Assembly: GCA_964522665.1 (NCBI GenBank)
Contig: CAZFVY010000150.1
Location: 1 to 11,737, forward strand
Origin: CAZFVY01 sp964522665
GTDB lineage: Bacteria; Verrucomicrobiota; Verrucomicrobiia; Limisphaerales; CAZFVY01
Direction: 5' to 3'
Length of the DNA: 11,737 nt
Numbering within the stretch: the first letter of the stretch is position 1; every line of letters begins with the position of its first letter. The position numbers and the translations under genes were made by a program. This document shows, piece by piece, positions 1 through 7,516 of the stretch. The notes under the pieces are model-generated. The model was not told the origin of the DNA and made no database searches. It saw only the letters and a program-made list of their open reading frames with translations.

Positions 1-416
1 CCTCCGGGACCGAGCGAATCGCCGACAGCGTGAGCTTCAAGTCTCGGAGTCCCGCGGAAGAATTCTGTCTCACGCCCTCCCGGACGGAGGCGCAACTTCG
101 AGCGGTTGTGGTTTTTTCGCGTTGCGCCGTCCCGAGTGGCGCGAACCGGTCCCGTCCTTACAGGACGGAACAATCATTGTTGGGGACGATTTCCTGGGAT
201 TTCGCGTCGCTCCATCCCAGGCTATCCCAGGGCGCGCTTTCAGCGCTTGAGGCGCGAAGCCTTAGTCCATACCACTCGAAAACGCCAATAACTCGAAGTT
301 ACACCTGTGCGGCCAGCCGGTTTTCCTTTTACAATTCGGGCAGATTCAGCGAGTGTAAGGCTAAATCAGCATCTAGCTACAAGGTTTGAACCTGTCGCTT
401 GCCTTGTACCTGGTCG
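1..416. other. Non-coding leader upstream of the DUF1549/DUF1553 gene
   Basis: I see no credible gene in this stretch. The open frames across it encode low-complexity, Arg/Ser-rich peptides generated by palindromic DNA. Its first ~250 bases contain many short inverted repeats; the best block is annotated separately. An imperfect long hairpin is also visible: CGGGACCGAG at 5-14 can pair with bases 44-54 with a two-base bulge. CCTCC (76-80) and GGAGG (86-90) form a 5-bp stem. From about 260 to 416 there is no repeat. A TTTACA hexamer (328-333) could be a -35 element for the downstream gene, but no good -10 lies at the right distance, so I do not call a promoter. Confidence 0.6.
124..246. repeat. 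REP-like cluster of short perfect palindromes
   Basis: Consecutive perfect inverted repeats are packed into about 120 bases. GCGCC (124-128) pairs with GGCGC (138-142). CCGTCCT (152-158) pairs with AGGACGG (162-168) across a 3-base loop. AACAAT (169-174) pairs with ATTGTT (176-181) around one base. CCTGGGAT (193-200) can pair with either of two copies of ATCCCAGG (214-221 or 224-231), giving two alternative hairpins. GCGCT (234-238) pairs with AGCGC (242-246) across TTC. Such arrays resemble REP/BIME-type intergenic elements, which are often mobilised by IS200-like (RAYT) transposases. No transposase is in the window. From memory, similar strings recur in Verrucomicrobiota intergenic DNA, but this is unverified. 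Confidence 0.6.
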
Positions 417-2711
417 ATGAAAATGTTTTCGCGTTTGTCATTCGGGGTTATCGGCGCCGTTCAAGCGCTTGCCCTCATGCTCGGTTGTTCGATGGCGGAG
501 GCCGGATCGGAGCCGGGAGAAACGCACTTTACGCCGGCGCAGCGGGCCTATTGGGCGTTCCAGCCGGTAAGCCACCCGGCGCCACCCGCAGTCAAGGATT
601 CGGGTTGGACGCGCAATCCCATTGATGCCTTCGTCCTGGCCGAATTGGAGGCGAAACAGCTGAAGCCGTCGCCGCGCGCGGACAAGATCACCCTGCTCCG
701 CCGCGCGACTTTGGATCTGACCGGGGTTCCGCCGACGCCGACGGAGGTGGACGCGTTTCTCGCCGACTGCTCGGCCGAGGCGTTCGATAAAGTCGTGGAC
801 CGGTTGCTGGCCTCGCCGCGTTACGGAGAATCCTGGGCGCGGCATTGGCTCGACGTGGCGCGTTACGCGGAGAGCGAGGGGTTCAAAGAGGACGAGAATC
901 GGCCGAACATCTGGCGCTATCGGGACTACGTGATCAAGTCGCTCAACGCCGACAAGCCGTACGACCGTTTCATGCGCGAACAAATCGCCAGCGACGAGTT
1001 GTGGCCGAATGATCCCGATGCGTTGGTCGCCACGGCGTTCAACCGTCATTATCCCGACGAACATAACGCCCGCGATCTGCGCCAACGGCGGCAGGAGATT
1101 CTCAATGATATCACGGACACCGTCGGCGCCGCGTTCCTGGGGATGACCTACGCGTGCGCGCGTTGCCATGACCATAAATTTGATCCCATATTGCAGGCGG
1201 ATTATTACCGGCTGCAGGCGTTTTACGCGAACGTCGCGGCGGCCGACAATATCGTGCTGGCGCCGGCCGAGGTCGCCCGGAAGAATCGGGAGCAACAGGG
1301 GGTGTGGGAGGAGAAGACGCGGGGGATTCGCGAGAAAATGACCGCGCTGGAAGAGCCGAAGCGCAACGAAATCATCAAGGAGTTGGTGGACAAATATCCG
1401 CCCGAGATTCAGGAGGCGATCGCCAAATCACCTGCCACGCGCAGCCCTTTCGAATGCCTGATGTACGCCAAGGCCAGGCAATACCTCGACCCCGAGTCAT
1501 ACCTGTTCGTTGCCCCGATCAGCGCGGTGCTGGGGAAGTTCAAGGCATCCGAACGTAAACAATGGGACGCCCTGAAAACGCAGCTCGATCAATTCAATGA
1601 CCTGAAGCCCGTTTCCCTGCCGATCGGCGCCGCGATTGCCGATGTCAGCGCCGAGGCGCCGAAGACGTATCTTTTGAACCGCGGCGCGTACGATAAGCCG
1701 AAGGAGGAAGTTCAACCCGGTTTTCTCAGCATCCTCGATCCGACGGCGGCGAGCATCGCGCCACGGGAAGGCGTGGCCTCGACGGGCCGGCGGACCGCGC
1801 TGGCCAATTGGCTCGCCGACCCGCAAAACCCATTGACGCCGCGCGTGATGGCGAACCGGATTTGGCACTATCATTTCGGCCGCGGCATCGTGGCGACGCC
1901 GAGCGACTTCGGCGTTAAGGGAGAACGGCCGACCAACGCGCCGCTACTCGACTGGTTGACCGCGCAGTTCGTGGGCCACGGTTGGAGCATCAAACAGATG
2001 CATCGGCTCATCATGACCTCCAGCGCGTATCAACAAGCCTCCGCCTACGATGCCGCCGCGGCGAAGGTGGACCCGGACGACAAGCTGCTCTGGCGCTTTC
2101 CGCGACGGCGGCTGGAGGGCGAAATGATTCGCGACGAGGCGCTGGCGGTCGCCGGGCTTTTGAATCCCAAGATGGGCGGACCGAGCATCATGCCGGAATT
2201 GCCGCCGGGCATGACCGTTCGCGGCGGCTGGAAACTGAATCCGGAAGAAGCGGAGCGCGACCGGGCCAGCATTTACATCTTCATCAAGCGTAATACCCGC
2301 TATCCGATCTTCGAGTCGTTTGACATGCCTGACACCCACGAGAGTTGCGGTCGCCGCAACGTGACGACGACCCCGCTCCAGGCGTTGAACCTGTTGAACA
2401 GCGAGCTGACGTTGAAGTGGGCGCAAAGTTTCGCCGGCCGAGTGGTCTCGCAGGCCGGTTCCGACCCGAGCGCGCAGATCGACGCGGCCTACCGCCTCGC
2501 GTTTTGCCGTAAGCCGGAGCAAATCGAAAAAGACGAAATCAGAGGTTTCCTCGAAAGGCAGGGCGGAATCATCGCGGAGCGTTTGGCCGCGGGTGAAAAG
2601 GTCGCTTTGCCGCGAGGCAGCGCCGTCAAACTCGAACCGCCCAAAGCGGCGGCTTTGGTGGATCTTTGCCACATGCTCATTAACGCGAATGAGTTCGTTT
2701 ATTTGAATTGA
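417..2711 (+). CDS. DUF1549 and DUF1553 domain-containing secreted protein
   Basis: This is a large secreted protein of a family abundant in Planctomycetota and Verrucomicrobiota; its biochemical role is not established. The frame is open from a TTG at 399 (770 codons), but I prefer ATG at 417 (764 aa; ATG at 423 is also possible). It begins MKMF and runs into a hydrophobic signal segment ending near LMLGCSMAEAG, which could be a signal peptidase I site or a poor lipobox. No good ribosome-binding site separates these choices. Residue numbers below count from the TTG. DUF1549 spans about residues 70-280 and contains the family hallmark CARCHDHKFDP (253-263), a CxxCH heme-like motif. DUF1553 spans about 455-740, with HYHFGRGIVATPSDFG (490-505) and, near the C-terminus, NVTTTPLQALNLLNS. 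The region between (280-430) is charged and helical. The N-terminal cytochrome-like (PSD1) domain present in many relatives is absent. It is usually paired with a DUF1501 gene, as found here two genes downstream. Confidence 0.92.
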   Translation: MKMFSRLSFGVIGAVQALALMLGCSMAEAGSEPGETHFTPAQRAYWAFQPVSHPAPPAVKDSGWTRNPIDAFVLAELEAKQLKPSPRADKITLLRRATLDLTGVPPTPTEVDAFLADCSAEAFDKVVDRLLASPRYGESWARHWLDVARYAESEGFKEDENRPNIWRYRDYVIKSLNADKPYDRFMREQIASDELWPNDPDALVATAFNRHYPDEHNARDLRQRRQEILNDITDTVGAAFLGMTYACARCHDHKFDPILQADYYRLQAFYANVAAADNIVLAPAEVARKNREQQGVWEEKTRGIREKMTALEEPKRNEIIKELVDKYPPEIQEAIAKSPATRSPFECLMYAKARQYLDPESYLFVAPISAVLGKFKASERKQWDALKTQLDQFNDLKPVSLPIGAAIADVSAEAPKTYLLNRGAYDKPKEEVQPGFLSILDPTAASIAPREGVASTGRRTALANWLADPQNPLTPRVMANRIWHYHFGRGIVATPSDFGVKGERPTNAPLLDWLTAQFVGHGWSIKQMHRLIMTSSAYQQASAYDAAAAKVDPDDKLLWRFPRRRLEGEMIRDEALAVAGLLNPKMGGPSIMPELPPGMTVRGGWKLNPEEAERDRASIYIFIKRNTRYPIFESFDMPDTHESCGRRNVTTTPLQALNLLNSELTLKWAQSFAGRVVSQAGSDPSAQIDAAYRLAFCRKPEQIEKDEIRGFLERQGGIIAERLAAGEKVALPRGSAVKLEPPKAAALVDLCHMLINANEFVYLN

Positions 2712-2762
2712 CGGGAGACACTGAGATTTGACTCCTCCAATGGAACGCTCGATATTTCCAGC

Positions 2763-3323
2763 ATGATTCGGGCAGAACCATCCCCAATGACCGCGACGGA
2801 TTACCGCGAATTGCCGGAAGGTCCGCCATTTAGCCAACTCATCGAAGGAGACTTGATCGTGTCGCCGTCCCCTGACCGCTTTCACCAACATATCCTGATC
2901 AATCTCGCCGTCGTTATTCGCACGTACCTCGAGAAGAACCCGGTTGGCAAGCTCGTCATCGCTCCGTCCGACGTCCGATTGACCGAGACCGACGTCTATC
3001 AGCCAGACCTCTATTTTGTTTCGAACGAGCGGCGTTCCATTCTCACGCGCCAAGGAACCGACGGCGCCCCCGATTTGGTCGTGGAGATTCTCTCCACCGC
3101 ATCAGCCCGGTACGATCGCGGCTTGAAACGGGAAATCTACGCTCGCACAGGAGTCACCGAGTTGTGGATCGTCGATCCAGAAGCACGGCAATTTCAAATT
3201 TATCACCTGGCGGAGACCCCAGACGAGCCGACGATGACCTGCGCCGAGGGGCAGCCGTTCAGTTCACGTTTGTTCCCGGGACTGGTCATCGATACGGCGC
3301 GCGTGTTCCGCGATTATGAATAA
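2763..3323 (+). CDS. Uma2 family (DUF820) PD-(D/E)xK nuclease-fold protein
   Basis: The 186-residue product matches the Uma2/DUF820 family, small proteins with a restriction-endonuclease-like fold. Their substrate and role are mostly unknown, and they often occur in many copies per genome. Visible family motifs are LPEGPP (17-22) then LIEGD (26-30), SPSPDRFHQ (34-42), QPDLYFV (80-86), PDLVVEIL (103-110) and DRGLKREIYA (118-127), followed by GVTELWIVDP (130-139). The acidic residues at D82 and E109 and the lysine K122 fit the expected metal-binding and catalytic positions. No signal peptide is seen, so it should be cytoplasmic, unlike its neighbours. The second ATG at 2787 (MTATDYRELPEG, 178 aa) resembles the usual family N-terminus and may be the true start; neither ATG has a clear ribosome-binding site. 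It lies 51 bases after the DUF1549 gene and overlaps the DUF1501 start by 8 bases, implying co-transcription and coupled translation. Confidence 0.9.
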   Translation: MIRAEPSPMTATDYRELPEGPPFSQLIEGDLIVSPSPDRFHQHILINLAVVIRTYLEKNPVGKLVIAPSDVRLTETDVYQPDLYFVSNERRSILTRQGTDGAPDLVVEILSTASARYDRGLKREIYARTGVTELWIVDPEARQFQIYHLAETPDEPTMTCAEGQPFSSRLFPGLVIDTARVFRDYE

Positions 3324-4758
3324 ACCTCCACACATCCTCCCGGTCTCCTCACGCCGCGAGTTTTTGACGCGGGCGGGCTGCGGCTTTGGGGGACTCGCTT
3401 TCAGCTACCTCCTCGGCCTCGACGGCGTCAGCGCCCGCGGCGCGAACGTCCAACTTGACCCGCTGGCCCCGCTCGCGCCGCGCAGCCCGAAGTTGCCCGC
3501 CAAGGCCAAATCGATCATCTGGCTTTTCATGGAAGGCGGCCCCAGCCATCTCGATCTGTTCGATCCCAAACCGACGCTTCAAAAGCTCGCCGGTCAGCCG
3601 ATGCCCGAATCATTTGGCCGCCCGTTGACCGCGATGGGCACCGCATCGAATACGCTGATGCCGTCCAAGCGGTCGTTCAAGCAATACGGTGAAAGCGGGA
3701 TTTGGGTTTCCGACTGGTACTCGAACATCGCCCAACACGTCGATGACATCGCCGTGCTCCGCTCGTGCTGGGCGGACGGGTTGAACCACGTCGGCTCGGT
3801 TTGCCAGATGAACACCGGTGATATTCTGGCTGGGCGGCCCTCGCTCGGCGCATGGTCGGTCTATGGTCTCGGCTCGGCGAACGCGAATCTCCCCAGTTTT
3901 GTCATCATGGCGGACGGCGCCGATCCGGTGGGTGGGCCCAAGAACTGGAGCGCCGGCTTTCTCCCGGCGACCTTTGAGGGCACCCTCTTCCGCAATGAAG
4001 GGGCTCCCATTTTCCATCTGGCGCCGCCCAAAACGATCGGCGAAAAACAACAGCGCGGCAAACTCGACCTGCTTAAAGCGTTGAACGAGCGCTACGACGC
4101 CGACAAGGCCGAGGACACGGAACTGGCCGCCCGGTTGAACTCGTACGAGTTGGCCTACCGCATGCAATCCGCGGCGCCCGAAGCGGTCGATCTCGGTGGT
4201 GAATCCAGCGCGACACGCCGGCTCTACGGGTTGGACGACAAAGAGACCGAGCGGTTCGGCTCGATCTGCTTGCAGGCGCGGAGATTGGTGGAACGGGGCG
4301 TTCGTTTCGTGCAGTGCTATTCCGGCAGCAACAGCGGCTGGGACGCCCATGTTGATCTCGAAGAAAATCATTCCAAACATTGCCGCGAAACCGACCGCCC
4401 GATCGCCGGTTTGCTGACCGACCTCAAGGCGCGCGGCCTGCTCGAGAGCACGCTGGTGGTCTGGGCCGGCGAATTCGGCCGCACCCCTTTCAACGAAAAA
4501 GGGAAAGGCCGCGATCATAATCCGTGGGGATTCACGATTTGGATGGCGGGCGGCGGAGTTAAGGGCGGCGCGGTCGTGGGGCGCACCGATGAGATCGGCT
4601 TGCGGGCGATCGAGAATCGCGCGCACGTCCACGATATTCACGCGAGCATTCTGCACCTCATGGGGCTGGATCACGAATCGCTGACTTTCCTGCACAACGG
4701 ACGCGACGAACGGGCGACGATCAATAATGGCCAGGTGATCCAGGAACTGCTCGCTTGA
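3316..4758 (+). CDS. DUF1501 domain-containing protein, Tat-exported
   Basis: This 480-residue protein belongs to the DUF1501 family, whose fold relates to the alkaline phosphatase/sulfatase superfamily. No reaction is firmly assigned. The N-terminus has a textbook twin-arginine signal, SRREFLTRAG (12-21), followed by a hydrophobic stretch, so it is expected to be exported folded by the Tat system. Family landmarks occur in order: WLFMEGGPSHLDLFDPKP (69-86), GLNHVGSVCQMNTG (155-168), GWDAH (341-345), VVWAGEFGRTP (381-391), GRDHNPWGF (398-406) and the His/Asp cluster HVHDIHAS (437-444). These Asp and His residues resemble the metal-site spacing of the superfamily, though DUF1501 members are not proven enzymes. 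Length is typical, so the gene looks intact. The start ATG lies inside the last codons of the Uma2 gene, which suggests translational coupling. With the DUF1549/DUF1553 gene it forms the usual pair of these phyla, here separated by the Uma2 gene. Confidence 0.93.
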   Translation: MNKPPHILPVSSRREFLTRAGCGFGGLAFSYLLGLDGVSARGANVQLDPLAPLAPRSPKLPAKAKSIIWLFMEGGPSHLDLFDPKPTLQKLAGQPMPESFGRPLTAMGTASNTLMPSKRSFKQYGESGIWVSDWYSNIAQHVDDIAVLRSCWADGLNHVGSVCQMNTGDILAGRPSLGAWSVYGLGSANANLPSFVIMADGADPVGGPKNWSAGFLPATFEGTLFRNEGAPIFHLAPPKTIGEKQQRGKLDLLKALNERYDADKAEDTELAARLNSYELAYRMQSAAPEAVDLGGESSATRRLYGLDDKETERFGSICLQARRLVERGVRFVQCYSGSNSGWDAHVDLEENHSKHCRETDRPIAGLLTDLKARGLLESTLVVWAGEFGRTPFNEKGKGRDHNPWGFTIWMAGGGVKGGAVVGRTDEIGLRAIENRAHVHDIHASILHLMGLDHESLTFLHNGRDERATINNGQVIQELLA

Positions 4759-4789
4759 CGGAGGCCTCGGATTCCTGTTTGGAAGAGGC

Positions 4790-6550
4790 ATGAATTTGAT
4801 TGTCCCGCGGCGTCTCCGGTCTCTGGCCCAGCCCTGTCCCAAATTAACGGCGCTGCTCATCGCGGCGCTCTTCGGCGCCGCCACCCACGCCGTCGAGCCG
4901 CAAGGGCCGCCCGCGCAGCTTCGGCCAGCGCTCGACAGCCTGACACCCGCGGGCATCTTGAGTCACATCAAAGTCCTCGCTTCGGACGAATTCGAGGGTC
5001 GCGCGCCGGGCACCAAAGGTGAAGAGCTGACGGTCAATTACCTCGTCGGAGAATTCAAGAAGCTTGGGCTGAAGCCCGGCAACCCGGATGGAACTTATGT
5101 CCAGGCGGTTCCCCTCGTCGGTTTTAAAGGTCAGCCTGAGGCGTGGTTTGAGGCTGGGGGCGCCAAAATGCCGATGAAGTTCCCCGAGGATTTTGTCGCC
5201 GTGTCACGCCGCCAGCCCGTTTCGGGAACCGCCACTGGCACGATTGAAGTCACGAATTCCGAGTTGGTTTTCGTCGGGTACGGCGTTGTGGCGCCGGAAT
5301 ACGGTTGGGACGACTACAAAGGGGTGGATGTCCGGGGTAAAACGCTCGTGATGCTGGTGAATGATCCGCAGATCCCGGACGCGAAAGACCCGACGAAGTT
5401 GGATGAGCAAATGTTCAAAGGGAAGGCCATGACGTATTACGGTCGCTGGACCTACAAGTACGAGATTGCGTCCGAAAAGGGCGCCGCGGCGGCCATCATT
5501 GTCCATGAGACTGGCCCGGCCGGCTACCCGTACGAGGTCGTGGCTAATAGTTGGGGACACGAGAACTTCGACATTCAACAAGCCGACCGAAACGCCAACC
5601 GGGTCGCGGTCGAGTCGTGGATCACCTTGGAACGCGCCCGACAATTGTTCGGCGCCAGTGGGTTTGATTTCGACGCCTTGAAACGCGACGCGCTCGACAA
5701 GGAATTCAAGCCGGTCGCCCTCGGCGCAAAAGTCACGTTTCGGATCAAGAATGATTATCGCGAAATCCAGTCACGAAACGTCCTAGGTAAGCTCGAAGGC
5801 TCCGACTCCCGGCTCAAAAACGAATATGTGATTTACACCGCTCACTGGGATCACTTGGGTCGGGACACGAATTTGAAAGGCGACCAGATTTTCAACGGCG
5901 CCGTCGATAACGCCTCCGGGGTATCGTCATTACTCGAAATCGCGCGCGCCTATACCAAACTCGGCAAAGCGCCGAAACGCTCGATTCTGTTTCTTTCAGT
6001 GACCGCCGAAGAAAAGGGTCTGCTCGGTTCAAAGTACTATGCCGCCAACCCGCTCTATCCGCTGGCAAACACGTTGGCCAACATCAATATGGACGGAGTC
6101 AATCAGTGGGGTAAAACGCGCGACATCGTCGATATCGGCCTGGGCTATTCCACCTTGGACGATCTCCTGACCACGCTCGCCGCGACGCAGGGCCGCGTCG
6201 TGAAACCCGACGCCGAATCGGAAAAAGGTTACTTCTATCGCTCCGACCATTTCGAATTCGCCAAAAAAGGGGTGCCGGCGCTCGACTTGGATTCGGGCAT
6301 GGATTTCATCGGCAAACCGAAGGAGTTCGGCGCCCAAAAACGCGAGGAATTCACCGCCCACGACTACCACAAGCCTTCGGACGAAATAAAGCCGGACTGG
6401 GATTTGTCGGGAGCCGTAGAAGACTTGCAATTGCTCTTCCAAGCGGGCTACGAAGTCGCGCAAGCGAAGACCTTTCCCGAATGGAAACCGGGAACCGAGT
6501 TCAAAGCGCGGCGCGATGAGATGCTGAAGGCCCCCAAGTCGAAACATTGA
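4790..6550 (+). CDS. Secreted M28 family metallopeptidase with PA insert
   Basis: This is a predicted zinc aminopeptidase of MEROPS family M28, exported and acting on peptides outside the cytoplasm. Residues 1-34 look like a Sec signal peptide with the hydrophobic core LTALLIAALFGAATHA. A protease-associated (PA) domain fits about 150-280 and includes FVGYGVVAPEYGWDDY (161-176). The peptidase domain covers about 325-560 and has the full ligand set: H352 in AHWDH (351-355), D373 in NGAVDNASG (369-377), the catalytic/ligand pair E407-E408 in TAEEKG (405-410), D435 in NINMDG (431-436) and H487 in RSDHFEF (484-490). All catalytic positions are present, so it should be active. The start ATG follows a purine-rich GGAAGAGG at 4781-4788 that is plausible for ribosome binding though close to the start. 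It is 31 bases downstream of the DUF1501 gene, so probably the last gene of the same transcript. Substrate cannot be read from sequence. Confidence 0.93.
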   Translation: MNLIVPRRLRSLAQPCPKLTALLIAALFGAATHAVEPQGPPAQLRPALDSLTPAGILSHIKVLASDEFEGRAPGTKGEELTVNYLVGEFKKLGLKPGNPDGTYVQAVPLVGFKGQPEAWFEAGGAKMPMKFPEDFVAVSRRQPVSGTATGTIEVTNSELVFVGYGVVAPEYGWDDYKGVDVRGKTLVMLVNDPQIPDAKDPTKLDEQMFKGKAMTYYGRWTYKYEIASEKGAAAAIIVHETGPAGYPYEVVANSWGHENFDIQQADRNANRVAVESWITLERARQLFGASGFDFDALKRDALDKEFKPVALGAKVTFRIKNDYREIQSRNVLGKLEGSDSRLKNEYVIYTAHWDHLGRDTNLKGDQIFNGAVDNASGVSSLLEIARAYTKLGKAPKRSILFLSVTAEEKGLLGSKYYAANPLYPLANTLANINMDGVNQWGKTRDIVDIGLGYSTLDDLLTTLAATQGRVVKPDAESEKGYFYRSDHFEFAKKGVPALDLDSGMDFIGKPKEFGAQKREEFTAHDYHKPSDEIKPDWDLSGAVEDLQLLFQAGYEVAQAKTFPEWKPGTEFKARRDEMLKAPKSKH

Positions 6551-6655
6551 CGCTCACACCAGATACGGTTCGCTAGGCAACAACCGTCGGATTGCCCGCC
6601 AACCGAGCAAGCGCTAGCGTGCAATTATCGCAGGCAAAACTCGGCAGCGGTAATT
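6551..6655. other. Intergenic gap between the convergent left and right gene blocks
   Basis: The M28 gene and the methylase gene converge on this 105-base gap. It contains no gene that I can support. The only inverted repeat of note is GGCAA (6576-6580) with TTGCC (6592-6596), a 5-bp stem without a following T tract, so I do not call a terminator. The gap marks where the G+C-rich left part changes to the less G+C-rich right part, so an insertion boundary of the right-hand block probably lies here or nearby. I saw no direct repeat matching the far side (11565-11737) that would mark an attachment site. Confidence 0.5.
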
Positions 6656-7516
6656 TCAGTTCGGACTGACCACACGCTCATTATACAAGTTCGGACTTTT
6701 AATCAGCAACTCCCCGAAGGCGTTTCGTTTCCTCGCATCGGCGGCAATTCCACTAAATCGCGTTATCCGCTCTAAAAGAAAACCGCGAGTCGCGTATAGC
6801 TCCCGGACACTAGCGTGATCCGCGTTAGTACAAAGTATCTTCACGCCGCGATGCAGGGCCCTTTCCAAACAATTCGCTAGGCGTATTTGATCGTTCCATG
6901 AAAACAGTCTCTCGTTGTACTTTACAAATCCATTGACATTGTGTAGGATCGTGTAGGGTGGGTCCGCAAAAACGAAATCAAAACGACGAGAATCATCGAT
7001 CACCATCTCAAAATCAGAACAACACAATTCGGTGCGCTCTAGTACCTCGCTCGCTCGAATGAAATCATCGTCCTCAAACACTACATCATCCCGGGCTCCC
7101 TTTGGTACGTTAAACACACCGGCTCGATTTAGGCGATATACACCGTTAAAGCAGGTTCGATTCAGGTAGATCATCCGGGCGGCGCGCCCCACAATACTTC
7201 GCGGAACGCAGCTCCTCATTGAGTAATAATAATCTGCGCAGTGGAGATCGGCGTGGCGCTCTAGCAACTCTTCAACTCCAAGTGGATCCAATTTCACAGC
7301 AACAAACGTTTCTATGACGTTCCTGTTGATGTCCGCAAGGACGGCCCGAGACGGATTGAGAAAAAAGTATACTGCGCCGCTCCCGACAAACGGTTCAAAA
7401 TAACAATTGAACACGTTGGGCAGAATCAACGGCCGTTTTTTCAACAGCCACCTTTTCCCCCCGACCCACTTAAGAAATGGGCGGATAGTCAGACCGCGAT
7501 TCCCATCACTCTTCAT
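6656..7516 (-). CDS. Dam-family DNA adenine (N6) methyltransferase
   Basis: The product transfers a methyl group from S-adenosylmethionine to adenine N6 in DNA (D12 class, alpha-type motif order). From ATG at 7516 it has 286 residues, close to Dam. Visible motifs are the SAM-site FLKWVGGK (14-21), the FxGxG-type loop EPFVGSGAVYFFL (41-53), acidic D62 in ADIN, LNRTCFNGVYRLN (118-130) and GVFNVP (133-138), the catalytic DPPY (185-188), and SWNDQIRLA (206-214). All key residues are intact, so it should be active; GATC is a likely but unproven target. The frame extends upstream to a GTG at 7555, but ATG 7516 gives the expected N-terminus and an 11-base overlap (GATGAAGAGTGA) with the preceding gene, matching the junction style of the operon. 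It is the last of four coupled genes. In a defence setting it would mark host DNA; it could also be an orphan regulatory methylase. No partner restriction enzyme of known type is seen. Confidence 0.93.
   Translation of the reverse strand: MKSDGNRGLTIRPFLKWVGGKRWLLKKRPLILPNVFNCYFEPFVGSGAVYFFLNPSRAVLADINRNVIETFVAVKLDPLGVEELLERHADLHCADYYYSMRSCVPRSIVGRAARMIYLNRTCFNGVYRLNRAGVFNVPKGARDDVVFEDDDFIRASEVLERTELCCSDFEMVIDDSRRFDFVFADPPYTILHNVNGFVKYNERLFSWNDQIRLANCLERALHRGVKILCTNADHASVRELYATRGFLLERITRFSGIAADARKRNAFGELLIKSPNLYNERVVSPN

Noticed and set aside
30..389. 119-codon plus-strand frame in the leader
   Set aside because: Its translation comes from the palindromic repeat cluster, and no ribosome-binding site or domain is visible.
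1155..1169. CARCH read as proof of a c-type cytochrome
   Set aside because: The motif is part of the DUF1549 hallmark; without the cytochrome domain it does not by itself show heme binding.
438..1295. Long open frame on the minus strand (285 codons)
   Set aside because: It lies antisense to the DUF1549 gene, whose family motifs are unmistakable; its Arg-rich translation is typical of an antisense shadow in G+C-rich DNA.
2740..2766. Eight-codon open frame (MERSIFPA) ending on the Uma2 start codon
   Set aside because: A possible leader peptide, but it is too short and has no ribosome-binding site or other support.
1944..3053. 369-codon minus-strand frame
   Set aside because: It spans two plus-strand genes with clear domain motifs and shows no recognisable motif of its own.
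3610..4956. 448-codon minus-strand frame
   Set aside because: It is antisense to the DUF1501 gene and the M28 start; composition is Arg/Ala-rich and no family signature is visible.
6576..6596. Inverted repeat GGCAA/TTGCC as a terminator between the convergent blocks
   Set aside because: The stem is only five base pairs and has no T tract on either strand.
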